Positions 27,023-35,959 of a DNA stretch of 64,000 nucleotides are shown one piece after another (position 1 is the stretch's first letter; every line of letters begins with the position of its first letter). This DNA is from Candidatus Rokuibacteriota bacterium (GTDB lineage Bacteria; Methylomirabilota; Methylomirabilia; Rokubacteriales; CSP1-6), in assembly GCA_003220495.1 (NCBI GenBank), contig QHSP01000022.1, positions 62,001 through 126,000 of the forward strand, written 5' to 3'. Below the pieces are notes generated by a model. The model did no database searches. It saw only the letters and a program-made list of their open reading frames with translations, and had not been told where the DNA came from. A program made the translations under genes and the position numbers.

Positions 27023-29923
27023 ATGAACCGACGCGACTTCTTCAAGATCGTCACGGTGTCGGGCGCCGCGGCCGCGACCGGAGGCTGCCAGCAGGCGAGC
27101 GAGACGATACTGCCGCTGGTGGTGCCCAACGAGCAGCTCGTGCCGGGTGTCGCATCCTGGTTCGCCACCGTGTGCCGCGAGTGCCCGGCCGGATGCGGCG
27201 TCATCGCGCGCAATCGCGAAGGTCGCGTCGTCAAGCTCGAGGGGAACCCCGATCATCCCGTCAACGCCGGCGCGCTCTGCATGCGTGGCCAGGCCGCGCT
27301 CCAGGGGCTCTATCATCCCGACCGGATCGCGGGCCCGCTGGTCCGCGAGGGCAGCGCCGGATTCAAGAGCGCCCCGTGGGACGCCGCTGGGAAAATCGTC
27401 GCGGACAAGATCGGTGCGCTCAGAACCGGCGGCAAGGGCCGGGCGATCGCCGTCGTGACGCAGCTCGAGAACGGGAGCCTGGGCGGGCTGCTCGACCGCT
27501 GGGTGCAAGCGCTCGGCGCGCGCCCGCGGGTGACCCTGGAGCCGTTCGCGTATGAGTCGATCCGCGCCGCGAACCGCCTCACGTTCAACCGCGACGCGAT
27601 CCCGTATTACGCGTTCGAGGACGCCGAGGTCGTTTTCTCGTTCGGCGCCGACTTCATAGAGACCTGGCTCTCGAACGTCAACTACGCCCGGACGTTCGCG
27701 CGCATGCATTCGTTCAGGGACGGGCGCGCGGGCACGTTCATCCACGTCGAGCCGCGTCAGTCGCTGACCGCGTCGAATGCGGACGAGTGGGTCCGGAACG
27801 CCCCGGGGACGGAAGGACTGCTCGCCCTCGCGATCCTCCGCGTGATGGTCGACGAGGGAACCGCCGATCGGCGCTTCGGCGAAGCGGTCGCGTCGGTCGA
27901 CGTGAAGCGCGCCGCGGACGAGAGCGGTGTCGGCGTGGAGACGATCAAGCGTCTCGCGAAGGTGTTCGCCCACGCCAAGCCGGGGCTCGCCGTCGGCGGC
28001 GGCGTCTCCGTCACCGGGACCAACGCGACCCAGACCCAGGTCGCGATCAATCTTTTGAACGCGGCGGCGGGTAACGTTGGTAAGACCGTGCGCTTCGGCG
28101 CCGACTCGGCGTACGGCAAGGTGACCCCGTACTCCGAGGTCGCGAGCCTCGCGGGCGCGATGGCGAGCGGCGAGGTCGAGGTGCTGATCCTCGGCCCGGG
28201 CGTGAACCCGGCCTTCACCTTACCGTCGGGGCTCAAGCTCGCCGACGCGATCCGCAAGGTGGCGCTGGTCGTCAGCTTCGCGAGCGTGCCCGACCAGACG
28301 AGCGAGCTCGCGCACGTCGTCCTGCCGGCCACACACTGGCTCGAGTCGTGGGGCGACTACTCGCCGCGCGAGGGCATGGTGGGCTTCCTGCAGCCGACCA
28401 TGTCTCCGATCCGCGATTCGCGCCCGATGGGGGACACGCTCCTTCGAATCGGCCGGGGCGCGCTCGGGGTCGAGGAGGGAAAGGGACCGATTCCGTGGCC
28501 GACCTTTGAGCAATATGTGAAAGGGGCTTGGGCTCCTTTGGTTAAGGGAGACCTTGAAGGCGCTCTCCGGCGCGGCGGAGTGTTCGCTGACGTGGCACCG
28601 GCACCGGTCACCGCGAAGGTCACCGCGGGCGAGGTCACTGCCGCGAAGCTCGACGGCGAGGCGAGCGGCCTGACGCTCCTCGCGTATCCGTCGCTCAGGT
28701 TCTACGACGGGCGCAGCGCGGTCAGCTCCTGGCTCCAGGAAGCGCCCGACACGATGACGCAGGCGGTGTGGGACGCGTGGGTCGAGATCTCGACCGAGAC
28801 CGCCCGCAGGCTCGGCGTCGTCCAGGGCGACATGGTCGCGGTGAAATCGACGCAGGGCACACTCGAGCTGCCGGCGTACATCTCGCCGACGCTCCATCCC
28901 TCCGCGGTCGCGATTCCGATGGGTCACCGCTTCACGCCGTATCAGCGCCCGCGATACGTCGCCGCCGACCCGCGCTCGCTGAACCCGATGGACATCCTGC
29001 CGGCGGTGTCCGATCCGACGTCCGGCGGTCTCGCGTTCATGAGCGCGAAGGTGACCCTGAGCAAGCTCGGCACGCGGCGTCCGCTCGCCGTGCTCCAGGC
29101 GACGCACGATCAGGACGGCCGCGAGCTCGCCCAGCACGTGGACCTCGGCGCGGCGCGCGAGCAGGCGCTACGCGGCCGCGCCCCCGAACCGCCGCCGCCG
29201 ACCCTGTACGAGAATCAGAAATATCCGGGACCGCGCTGGGGCATGACGATCGACGTCGACGCGTGCGTCGGCTGCCAGGCGTGCGTGGTCTCCTGCCAGG
29301 CCGAGAACAACGTCCCGGTGGTGGGGAAGGCATCGGCGGCGTACGGTCGCCAGCTCCACTGGATCAGGCTCGAGCGCTGGGCCGACGGCAAGCCCGAGCA
29401 TCCGACGAACACGTTCCTGCCGATGCTCTGCCAGCACTGCGAAGTTGCGCCGTGCGAGCCGGTCTGTCCCGTGTACGCGGCCTACCGAACCGAGGAAGGA
29501 CTCAACGGACAGGTCTACAATCGCTGCGTCGGAACGCGCTACTGCGGCAACAACTGCCCGTACCACGTGCGCCGGTTCAACTGGTTTCAGTACGAGTTTC
29601 CTGCGCCCCTCGAGGTTCAGTTGAACCCGGACGTGACGGTCCGCCAGCTCGGCGTGATGGAGAAGTGCACGATGTGCCTGCAGCGGATCATCGCCGGCAA
29701 GGATCGGGCGCGCGACGAGAACCGCGCGGTACGCGACGGCGACATCCAGACGGCGTGCCAGCAGACGTGCCCGACGCAGGCGATCACGTTCGGCAACCTC
29801 AAGGACGAGGGGAGCTCGGTGACGAAGCTGACGCACTCCCCACGGGCCTACCACGTCTTGGAGGAGATCGGGACACGGCCCTCGATCACCTATCTCCGCA
29901 AGGTCGTCCGCGGACACGCGTGA
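27023..29923 (+). CDS. actB: Alternative complex III subunit B, molybdopterin-like / iron-sulfur protein
   Basis: This 966-residue protein has a Tat-type start (RRDFFK at 3-8, followed by an alanine-rich stretch and Cys). Its large N-terminal part resembles molybdopterin oxidoreductases (CRECPAGCGV, then EGNPDHPVNAGALCMRGQA); in characterised ActB this part lacks the molybdenum cofactor. The C-terminal part, from about residue 735, is an NrfC/HybA-like ferredoxin with CVGCQACVVSCQAEN, LCQHCEVAPCEPVCP, CVGTRYCGNNCPYH and CTMCLQRI plus CQQTCPTQAITFG. This gives ligands for several clusters. ActB1 and ActB2 are thus fused in one chain. ActC follows after 4 bp. Confidence 0.95.
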   Translation: MNRRDFFKIVTVSGAAAATGGCQQASETILPLVVPNEQLVPGVASWFATVCRECPAGCGVIARNREGRVVKLEGNPDHPVNAGALCMRGQAALQGLYHPDRIAGPLVREGSAGFKSAPWDAAGKIVADKIGALRTGGKGRAIAVVTQLENGSLGGLLDRWVQALGARPRVTLEPFAYESIRAANRLTFNRDAIPYYAFEDAEVVFSFGADFIETWLSNVNYARTFARMHSFRDGRAGTFIHVEPRQSLTASNADEWVRNAPGTEGLLALAILRVMVDEGTADRRFGEAVASVDVKRAADESGVGVETIKRLAKVFAHAKPGLAVGGGVSVTGTNATQTQVAINLLNAAAGNVGKTVRFGADSAYGKVTPYSEVASLAGAMASGEVEVLILGPGVNPAFTLPSGLKLADAIRKVALVVSFASVPDQTSELAHVVLPATHWLESWGDYSPREGMVGFLQPTMSPIRDSRPMGDTLLRIGRGALGVEEGKGPIPWPTFEQYVKGAWAPLVKGDLEGALRRGGVFADVAPAPVTAKVTAGEVTAAKLDGEASGLTLLAYPSLRFYDGRSAVSSWLQEAPDTMTQAVWDAWVEISTETARRLGVVQGDMVAVKSTQGTLELPAYISPTLHPSAVAIPMGHRFTPYQRPRYVAADPRSLNPMDILPAVSDPTSGGLAFMSAKVTLSKLGTRRPLAVLQATHDQDGRELAQHVDLGAAREQALRGRAPEPPPPTLYENQKYPGPRWGMTIDVDACVGCQACVVSCQAENNVPVVGKASAAYGRQLHWIRLERWADGKPEHPTNTFLPMLCQHCEVAPCEPVCPVYAAYRTEEGLNGQVYNRCVGTRYCGNNCPYHVRRFNWFQYEFPAPLEVQLNPDVTVRQLGVMEKCTMCLQRIIAGKDRARDENRAVRDGDIQTACQQTCPTQAITFGNLKDEGSSVTKLTHSPRAYHVLEEIGTRPSITYLRKVVRGHA

Positions 29924-29927
29924 GCCG

Positions 29928-31271
29928 ATGAGCGACGGCCGGACCACCACGTCCCCCACCTTCGCCGACGTCAACCGCGACGTCCTCCGCACCCTGGAGC
30001 CGCCGGGCAACCTCTACTTCGCCTGGATGTGCTTCGTGGCGCTCCTGCTGGCCGGGTTCTTCGCCGCCTGGGCCGGGCAGGTCTGGTGGGGGATGGGCAT
30101 GGCCGGCAAGCGCGTGCCCCAGATGTGGGCGATGTACATCACCACCTTCGTATTCTGGATCGGTATCGGCCACGCCGGCACCCTGATCTCGGCCATCCTC
30201 TATCTATTCCGGGCGCGCTGGCGCACCTCGATCTACCGCGGCGCCGAGGCGATGACGATCTTCGCGGTCATGACCGCCGGGCTGTTCCCGCTCATCCACG
30301 CCGGGCGCATGTGGTTCGCGTACTTCCTGCTGCCGTACCCGAACCAGCGCTTCCTCTGGCCAAACTTCCGGTCGCCGCTCGTCTGGGACGTGTTCGCGAT
30401 CTCGACCTATCTCTCGATCAGCACCGTCTTCTTCATCGTCGGGCTCGTTCCGGACATCGCCGCCCTGCGTGACGCCTCCACCGGCTGGCGGCGTCGGATC
30501 TTCGCGATGCTGGCACTCGGCTGGGAGGGCTCCGACACACAGTGGCGGCACTACCGGCGCGCGTACGGCCTGCTGGCCGCGCTGGCGACGCCGCTCGTCC
30601 TCTCCGTCCACAGCGTCGTGTCCTGGGACTTCGCGATGGCGCTCGTTCCCGGCTGGCACTCGACGCTCTTCGCGCCGTTCTTCGTCGACGGCGCGATCTT
30701 CTCCGGGTTCGCGATGGTGCTGATCCTCATCCTGCCCATGCGCCACTTCTTCCACCTGCACGCGTACATCCAGGAAAAGCACCTGGACGCGATGGGCAAG
30801 CTGATCCTCGTCACGGGCCTCATCCTGACCTACTTCTACATCTGCGAGATCTTCACCTCGCTCTACAGCGGCGAGCACATCGAGAAGGCGTCGCTCTTCT
30901 GGAAGGTGACCGCGACCTACGCCTGGGCGCTGTGGACCATGTACTTCTGCAACTGCATCGCTCCGCTGGTGCTCTTCTGGCGGCGCGCCCGCACGAGCCC
31001 GGTCGTGCTCTACGTCGTGTCGATCCTGGTGCTCATCGGGATGTGGTTCGAGCGCTTCAACATCATCGTCCCGTCGCTCGGCCACGACTTCTACCCCTAC
31101 ACGTGGGGCATCTACTATCCGAGCCCGACCGACACCATGATCGTGATCGGCAGCTTCTCGTTCTTCTTCCTCCTGTTCCTCGGCTTCATCAGGGTGATGC
31201 CGTCGCTCTCGATCGTCGAGGTCAAGGAGACGATCCCGCCGCCGGTGCGGGAGAGAGCCCATGGCCACTGA
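29928..31271 (+). CDS. actC: Alternative complex III subunit C, NrfD/PsrC-like membrane protein
   Basis: This 447-residue integral membrane protein has about ten helices. It is the likely quinol-binding subunit of the complex, related to NrfD and PsrC. Visible features include MWAMYITTFVFWIGIGHAGTLISA near the start. SVHSVVSWDFAMALVPGWHST and FFVDGAIFSGFAMVL are conserved ActC/ActF-type segments. Its 3' end overlaps the actD start by 11 bases, consistent with coupled translation. Confidence 0.93.
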   Translation: MSDGRTTTSPTFADVNRDVLRTLEPPGNLYFAWMCFVALLLAGFFAAWAGQVWWGMGMAGKRVPQMWAMYITTFVFWIGIGHAGTLISAILYLFRARWRTSIYRGAEAMTIFAVMTAGLFPLIHAGRMWFAYFLLPYPNQRFLWPNFRSPLVWDVFAISTYLSISTVFFIVGLVPDIAALRDASTGWRRRIFAMLALGWEGSDTQWRHYRRAYGLLAALATPLVLSVHSVVSWDFAMALVPGWHSTLFAPFFVDGAIFSGFAMVLILILPMRHFFHLHAYIQEKHLDAMGKLILVTGLILTYFYICEIFTSLYSGEHIEKASLFWKVTATYAWALWTMYFCNCIAPLVLFWRRARTSPVVLYVVSILVLIGMWFERFNIIVPSLGHDFYPYTWGIYYPSPTDTMIVIGSFSFFFLLFLGFIRVMPSLSIVEVKETIPPPVRERAHGH

Positions 31272-31797
31272 GACGGTTCTCGGCGTCTTCGCCCACGTGG
31301 ACACGACCGTGCGCGCCCTCGAGGAGCTGCGCGCGCGCGGCTATCACGACCTCACCGTCTACACGCCGCTGCCGGTCCACGAGATCGAGGAAGTGCTCGA
31401 GCGGGACCGTCCGGTCAGCCGGGTGCGGCTGTTCACGCTGATCGGCGGGCTCACCGGCATCGCCTCGGCCTTCCTGCTGACCATCTGGAGCTCAATGGTG
31501 TGGGGGCAGGTCACCGGCGGCAAGTTCATGCAGCTGGTGCCGGGCGGCATCGCCGGTGCGTCGCTGCCCCCCTTCTTCATCATCGCCTTCGAGCTGATGG
31601 TGCTCTTTGGCGGGTTCGCGACGGTCATCGGGATGGTGGTCCTCGGCCGGCTACCGCGGCTGCGGCCGAGCGCCTCCTACGATCCGCGGTTCACCAACGA
31701 CCGCTTCGGCGTGGCGGTCCACTGCGCCCCCGAGCGCGCCGCCTCGGTCCACGAGCTCCTGCGCGTGTCGGGCGCAGAAGAAGTGAAATCGCGATGA
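31261..31797 (+). CDS. actD: Alternative complex III subunit D (DUF3341-type)
   Basis: This 178-residue protein has an N-terminal soluble domain (VLGVFAHVDTTVRALEELRARGYHDLTVYTPLPVHEIEE). Two membrane helices follow (about 60-80 and 100-130), then a short soluble end containing HCAPERAASVHELL. This matches DUF3341 proteins, the small ActD subunit. Its role in the complex is structural as far as known. An in-operon dispersed repeat separates it from actE. Confidence 0.92.
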   Translation: MATETVLGVFAHVDTTVRALEELRARGYHDLTVYTPLPVHEIEEVLERDRPVSRVRLFTLIGGLTGIASAFLLTIWSSMVWGQVTGGKFMQLVPGGIAGASLPPFFIIAFELMVLFGGFATVIGMVVLGRLPRLRPSASYDPRFTNDRFGVAVHCAPERAASVHELLRVSGAEEVKSR

Positions 31798-31819
31798 GCG
31801 AAACCACGACGAGCAGATC

Positions 31820-31893
31820 GGGCGTGTCGGAGCCACTCGCTCCTGTCTCAGGCTACCCGCGGTTAAAGCCGGCCTCGAGGCTCCCGCTCCAAT
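31820..31893 (+). repeat. 74-bp dispersed intra-operon repeat, family 1, copy at actE
   Basis: It begins GGGCGTGTCGGAGCC and ends CCCGCTCCAAT. It matches the copies at hemC (19859) and hslV (40000), with more substitutions in its second half. Its last two bases are the first two of the actE ATG. GGAGC/GCTCC and CCTG/CAGG small stems can form inside it. Confidence 0.7.
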
Positions 31894-32419
31894 GAAATAC
31901 GTCTTCATCTTGATGCTGCTCGTGGTCGGCGCCGCGGCCGGAGCGTGGGGCGCGGCCATCGTCGTGCGCTGGAACGACAACATGACACAGACCGCGCGGA
32001 TCGTTCCGGGCGAGCGTGCGTGGTCGACGCCGTCGGGCGTGTTCTCGATGCCGCCGGGCGTGGTCCCGCGCGGCGGCGAGCTGATCATCCCGAAGGAGCA
32101 GCGGGACGTCGCGGCCAAGCAGCCGAATCCGGTCAAGGCGTCCGAGGGCTCCGTGGCGATCGGGAAGGAGCGCTACGCGACCTTCTGCGCGCCGTGCCAC
32201 GGCCCCGAGGGTAAGGGCGGCACTTCCGGGCTCGTCGCGACGAAGTTCATCCCGACCCCGGACCTGACCAACGCGGAGCTGCAGAAGCAGCGCACCGACG
32301 GGTACTGGCACAGCTACATCGTCGTCGGCGGCGCGGTGATGCCCGCGTACGGCGAGGCGCTGTCGACGCAAGAGGCGTGGCACATCGTGAACTTCCTGCG
32401 GTCCATCGCCCAGAAATGA
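31892..32419 (+). CDS. actE: Alternative complex III subunit E, monoheme cytochrome c
   Basis: This 175-residue protein has a hydrophobic N-terminus (residues 3-25), then a linker. One c-type heme site is in CAPCHGPEGKG (Cys99, Cys102, His103), and a likely Met ligand is in VMPAYGEAL. It probably passes electrons from the complex to a terminal oxidase or soluble cytochrome. The start codon lies on the edge of the dispersed repeat, and no clear Shine-Dalgarno is visible. Its stop overlaps the actF start. Confidence 0.93.
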   Translation: MKYVFILMLLVVGAAAGAWGAAIVVRWNDNMTQTARIVPGERAWSTPSGVFSMPPGVVPRGGELIIPKEQRDVAAKQPNPVKASEGSVAIGKERYATFCAPCHGPEGKGGTSGLVATKFIPTPDLTNAELQKQRTDGYWHSYIVVGGAVMPAYGEALSTQEAWHIVNFLRSIAQK

Positions 32420-33525
32420 TGGTCTTGTGGAGTCTCGTGGCCGCCCTCGGCGCGGTCGTGTTCCTGGTCGGCGCGAATTCGTCCGACGCGCAGCAGGTCT
32501 GGTCGATCTACCTCGTGAACCTCGTCTTCTGGTCCGGGCTCGCCGTGACCGGACCGGCGATCGCGGGAATGATGCAGGTGACCGAGGCGCGCTGGTCGCC
32601 GAGCGTGCGCCGCATCGCGCTGACGACCGCCGGGTTCCTGCCGATCTCGTTCGTGCTGCTGCTGGTGCTCTACGCCGGACAGACGGTCCTCTATCCGTGG
32701 GTCACGAAGCCGATCCCGGCCAAGGCCGGCTGGCTCAACGTGCCGTTCTTCTGGCTGCGGACGTACGCGTGCGCCGCGGTGCTCTTCGCCGTGTGCTTCG
32801 CCTTCGTGCGGGCGCTCCTGCGCGACGCGATTCCGCCCGACGACGAGCGCGAGCGCGCGCATCGCAACCGCGTGGCGGTCATCCTCCTGATGCTGTGGCT
32901 CGTGACGGTCTCGCTGTGGGGATTCGATCTTCTGATGTCGCTGGACCCGAAGTGGTACAGCGGCCTCTTCGGCGGCTACTTCGCCGTCAGCACGCTCTAC
33001 ACGGCGTTCTGCCTCCTCGCGATCCTCACGGTCCGGACGAACGCCCGCGGGCGCGCCTCGATCCCGCCAGCCGCCGTCCAGGACGTCGCCAAGCTGCAGT
33101 TCACGATGTCGATCCTCTGGATGTACTTCTTCTGGTCGCAGTACCTCGTGATCTGGTACGGCAACGTGCCGGTCGAGACTCGATTCTTCATCCAGCGGGT
33201 CTTCGTGCAGCCGTGGACGACCGTGGCGTGGGTGGTCCTCGTGGTCGGCTGGCTGATCCCCTTCGTGTATCTGCTCAAGCGGCTCACCGGCCGGCCGCCG
33301 CAGCGGCACGCGCCGCTTGTCGTCGTCGCGGTCTTCGGGCTGGTCGCGATCTTCCTCGAGCGCGTGTTCGTCGTCTTCCCCTCGGTCTCCTCGAGCGCCC
33401 GACTACCGCTCACGCTCCGCGACCTCGCGATCACCGCCGGCTTCCTCGCGCTCTTCGTCTTGAGCCGACGTTGGTTCTTCGCTCAATTCAAGCCCGTCCT
33501 CAATCTTCCTCACACCGGCCACTAG
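32416..33525 (+). CDS. actF: Alternative complex III subunit F, membrane protein
   Basis: This protein of about 369 residues has ten or so helices and resembles ActC at reduced length; ActF is thought to contribute to the membrane proton path. Recognisable segments are YLVNLVFWSGLAVTGPAIAGMMQ, SLWGFDLLMSLDPKWYSGLFGGYF and QFTMSILWMYFFWSQYLVIWYGN, which are typical of ActF. The start may be ATG 32416 or 32419, both at the actE stop. It closes the act operon. No cytochrome oxidase gene follows in the window. Confidence 0.92.
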   Translation: MMVLWSLVAALGAVVFLVGANSSDAQQVWSIYLVNLVFWSGLAVTGPAIAGMMQVTEARWSPSVRRIALTTAGFLPISFVLLLVLYAGQTVLYPWVTKPIPAKAGWLNVPFFWLRTYACAAVLFAVCFAFVRALLRDAIPPDDERERAHRNRVAVILLMLWLVTVSLWGFDLLMSLDPKWYSGLFGGYFAVSTLYTAFCLLAILTVRTNARGRASIPPAAVQDVAKLQFTMSILWMYFFWSQYLVIWYGNVPVETRFFIQRVFVQPWTTVAWVVLVVGWLIPFVYLLKRLTGRPPQRHAPLVVVAVFGLVAIFLERVFVVFPSVSSSARLPLTLRDLAITAGFLALFVLSRRWFFAQFKPVLNLPHTGH

Positions 33526-33536
33526 GCTCCGCGTCA

Positions 33537-33677
33537 CCGGGCGCCGAGGGGCGGACCGGGGTGCCTCCCGCGACCTGTGTAGGCAGGGTGACTTGAACGA
33601 CACGCCCGGAGTTCAACCTCGCGTGGCGTTCGTGCGCAGGTCGCGGGAGGCACCCCGGTCCGCCCCTCGGCGCCCGG
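33537..33677. repeat. Perfect 41-bp inverted repeat with 59-bp loop
   Basis: Positions 33537-33577 and 33637-33677 are exact reverse complements over 41 bases. The 59-base loop contains a further 6-bp inverted pair (TTGAAC 33593-33598, GTTCAA 33611-33616). It fills the gap between actF and moeA. It is far longer and more exact than the terminators in the window, and has no T run at either end. Confidence 0.9.
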
Positions 33678-33698
33678 CGCGTGTAGTAAAGTAAACGT

Positions 33699-34913
33699 GT
33701 GCTGACGGTTGAGGACGCGCGTGAACGCATTCTTTCACGCATAGAGCCGTTAGGGGTTGAGCGGGTCGAGATCATGGCGGCGCTCGGGCGTGTGCTCGCG
33801 GAGCCTATCGTCTCGCGCGCGACGATTCCGCCGTGGCCGAACTCGTCGATGGACGGCTACGCCGTGCGCGCTCAGGACACGACCGGCGAGCCCGTCGAGC
33901 TTGCGGTCGTCGGCAAGATCATCGCCGGCGCGATGCCGTCCCGCCCGCTGCGAGCCGGCGAGTCGATGCGGATCTTCACCGGGGCGCCGCTTCCCGAAGG
34001 CGCCGACGCCGTCGTCCCGCAGGAGGACGTCGCCGCCGACGGTCAGCGAGTGACGGTCCGCGGCCGGATCGTCCCTGGCGCGTACGTCCGCCACGCCGGT
34101 GAGGACGTCCGCACCGGCGACGTCGTCGTGAAACCGGGCGGCGTGATCGGCGCCGCCGAAGTCGGGCTCCTGGCGACGCTCGGATACTCGCAGGTGCGCG
34201 TGCATCGTCGCCCACGTGTCGCGATCCTCTCGACCGGGAACGAGATCGCGGACCTCGGCACCCAGCCGGGACCGGCCCAGATCCCGAACACCAACACCTA
34301 CTCGCTGATGGCACAGGTGATCGAGGCAGGGGGCGAGCCCGTCAATCTCGGAATCGCTCCCGATCAGCTCGAGGCGATCACCGAGCGGGTGCGCTGGGGC
34401 CTGGCGGCCGCCGACGTCCTCGTCACATCCGCGGGCGTGTCGGTCGGTGAGCTCGATCTGGTCCGCGAGGCGCTCGAGCGGAGCGGCGCCGAGCTCCATC
34501 TGTGGCAGGTGTCGATGCGTCCGGGTAAGCCCATCACGTTCGGCACCCGGAGCGGCCGTCCGGTTTTCGGGCTGCCGGGCAATCCCGTCTCGGCGATGGT
34601 GACCTTCGAGCTCTTCGTACGCCCTCCCTTGCGGCGGATGGCCGGCGCCGACGTCATCGACCGACCCCGGCTTCGGGCGCGCGCGCTCGAGCCAATCGCA
34701 AACCCCGGCTCGCGACGTGGCTATCTTCGCGTCACGTTGACCTCCGACGCGCAGGGCTACGCCGCGCGCCTGACCGGCGACCAGGGCTCGGCCATCTTGC
34801 GCTCGATGGTGCTCGCCGACGGACTCGCCGTCGTCGCCCCGGACACCACCATCGCCGCCGGCGAGTCGGTCGACGTCATCGTGCTCCGATCGCTCGAGCC
34901 GAGAACACGCTGA
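33699..34913 (+). CDS. moeA: Molybdopterin molybdenumtransferase
   Basis: This 404-residue protein inserts molybdate into adenylylated molybdopterin. Domain signatures are ALGRVLAEPIVSRATIPPWPNSSMDGYAVRA near the start, FTGAPLPEGADAVVPQED, STGNEI, NTNTYSLMAQVIEAGG and VSVGELDLVREALE. RPGKPITFGTRSGRPVFGLPGNPVSAMVTFEL is the MoCF motif, followed by the C-terminal barrel. GTG 33699 is used; a TAAAGT box ends only six bases before it, suggesting a leaderless message. moaA at 55465 belongs to the same cofactor pathway. Confidence 0.95.
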   Translation: MLTVEDARERILSRIEPLGVERVEIMAALGRVLAEPIVSRATIPPWPNSSMDGYAVRAQDTTGEPVELAVVGKIIAGAMPSRPLRAGESMRIFTGAPLPEGADAVVPQEDVAADGQRVTVRGRIVPGAYVRHAGEDVRTGDVVVKPGGVIGAAEVGLLATLGYSQVRVHRRPRVAILSTGNEIADLGTQPGPAQIPNTNTYSLMAQVIEAGGEPVNLGIAPDQLEAITERVRWGLAAADVLVTSAGVSVGELDLVREALERSGAELHLWQVSMRPGKPITFGTRSGRPVFGLPGNPVSAMVTFELFVRPPLRRMAGADVIDRPRLRARALEPIANPGSRRGYLRVTLTSDAQGYAARLTGDQGSAILRSMVLADGLAVVAPDTTIAAGESVDVIVLRSLEPRTR

Positions 34914-34917
34914 ATCG

Positions 34918-34947
34918 TTGACATGGTTTTCGGCCGCGTGCTACGGT
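34918..34947 (+). promoter_or_regulatory. Promoter of the YbgF-like gene, probably leaderless
   Basis: TTGACA (34918-34923) and TACGGT (34942-34947) are separated by 18 bp. The ATG at 34956 is eight bases beyond the -10 box. The alternative ATG at 34922 lies inside the promoter, which favours 34956. Confidence 0.45.
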
Positions 34948-34955
34948 CGGCGCGG

Positions 34956-35888
34956 ATGAGCCGAGGCCTCTGCGTGTTGGCCGCGATGGCGATTCTCGCT
35001 GGCGGCTGCGCGAGTCGGCGCGCGGTGGACCGACTCGAATCCGACGTCGGGCGGCTCCGCTCGGAGCTGGCCGAGATGCGGGTCGCTCAAGAAGTCACCA
35101 GCCGGGATCTCGCCAACGTCACCTCGCAGCTCCAGGCTCTCGACGTCAAAGCACTCGGAGACGAGGTCGCGCGGCTCACCCGGCGCACCGATGCGGTCGA
35201 CGCGGCGCTCGCCGCCACGCGAACGACGGTCGAGGCCCTTGCGGCTCCGACGGGCGCGCCGAGCGCGCCGCCGGCACCGGTGACATCGTCCGTCCCGGCG
35301 CCACTGCCACCGCCTGCTGCTTCGACATCACCGGTCCCGGCCCCGCTGCCGCCCGATCCCGCCGCGACGACCCCTGCGCCGGCCCCACCGCCACCGAACA
35401 GAGCGACGATCACGCCGACACCGCCGCCCACCGCCGCCGTCGAGAGGCCCAGAGTGCCTCCGCCGCCGGCGCCGATCGTCCCACCCGGGAAGCCGACTCC
35501 AAAAGCCCCCGACAATCCGGAGCAGGAGTACGCTGCCGCGCTCGCGACCTATCGCGCGCGCGAGCACGGCCAGGCCGTGATCGACTTCTTGGACTTCATC
35601 GCCAAATATCCGAAGCACCCGCTGGCCGGCAACGCCCAGTACTGGATCGGCGAGGCGTACTGGGCGCAGCGCGACTACCGGCAAGCGCTCGTCGAGTTCG
35701 AGAAGGTGTTCGAGCACGGTCCCGGGAAGGCGCCCGACGCGCTGCTGAAGATCGGCCTCTGCTATCTGCGCTTGAGCGACGTGCCCCGCGCACAGCAGGC
35801 GTGGCAGCGCGTGGTCAACGAGTACCCGAAGTCCGAGTCGGCCGCGATGGCCCGGTCCCTGATCGCCACGCACGCCGCCCGGCGGTAG
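34956..35888 (+). CDS. YbgF/CpoB-like lipoprotein with coiled coil and TPR
   Basis: This protein of about 310 residues starts with a lipoprotein signal (LCVLAAMAILAGGC lipobox). A heptad-rich coiled coil (about residues 20-90) and a long low-complexity Pro/Ala/Thr linker (about 95-185) follow. The C-terminus is TPR-like (EQEYAAALATYRAREHGQAVIDFLDFIAKYPKHPLAGNAQYWIGEAYW and similar). The layout matches CpoB/YbgF, the periplasmic partner of Tol-Pal that links outer-membrane constriction with septal peptidoglycan synthesis. No tol or pal gene is nearby. Being lipid-anchored differs from soluble E. coli CpoB. Confidence 0.82.
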   Translation: MSRGLCVLAAMAILAGGCASRRAVDRLESDVGRLRSELAEMRVAQEVTSRDLANVTSQLQALDVKALGDEVARLTRRTDAVDAALAATRTTVEALAAPTGAPSAPPAPVTSSVPAPLPPPAASTSPVPAPLPPDPAATTPAPAPPPPNRATITPTPPPTAAVERPRVPPPPAPIVPPGKPTPKAPDNPEQEYAAALATYRAREHGQAVIDFLDFIAKYPKHPLAGNAQYWIGEAYWAQRDYRQALVEFEKVFEHGPGKAPDALLKIGLCYLRLSDVPRAQQAWQRVVNEYPKSESAAMARSLIATHAARR

Positions 35889-35959
35889 CGTTTCGCGCCG
35901 TATCCGTTCGGGCTCTCTGGCGAGCCCGACCGCTTCGCTATACTGAAGACCCGCGACCG

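Noticed and set aside
27023-29923. ActB considered as a formate dehydrogenase or nitrate reductase catalytic subunit
   Set aside because: The fused ferredoxin part, the flanking ActA, ActC, ActD, ActE and ActF, and the order fit alternative complex III. ActB is only a homologue of molybdoenzymes.
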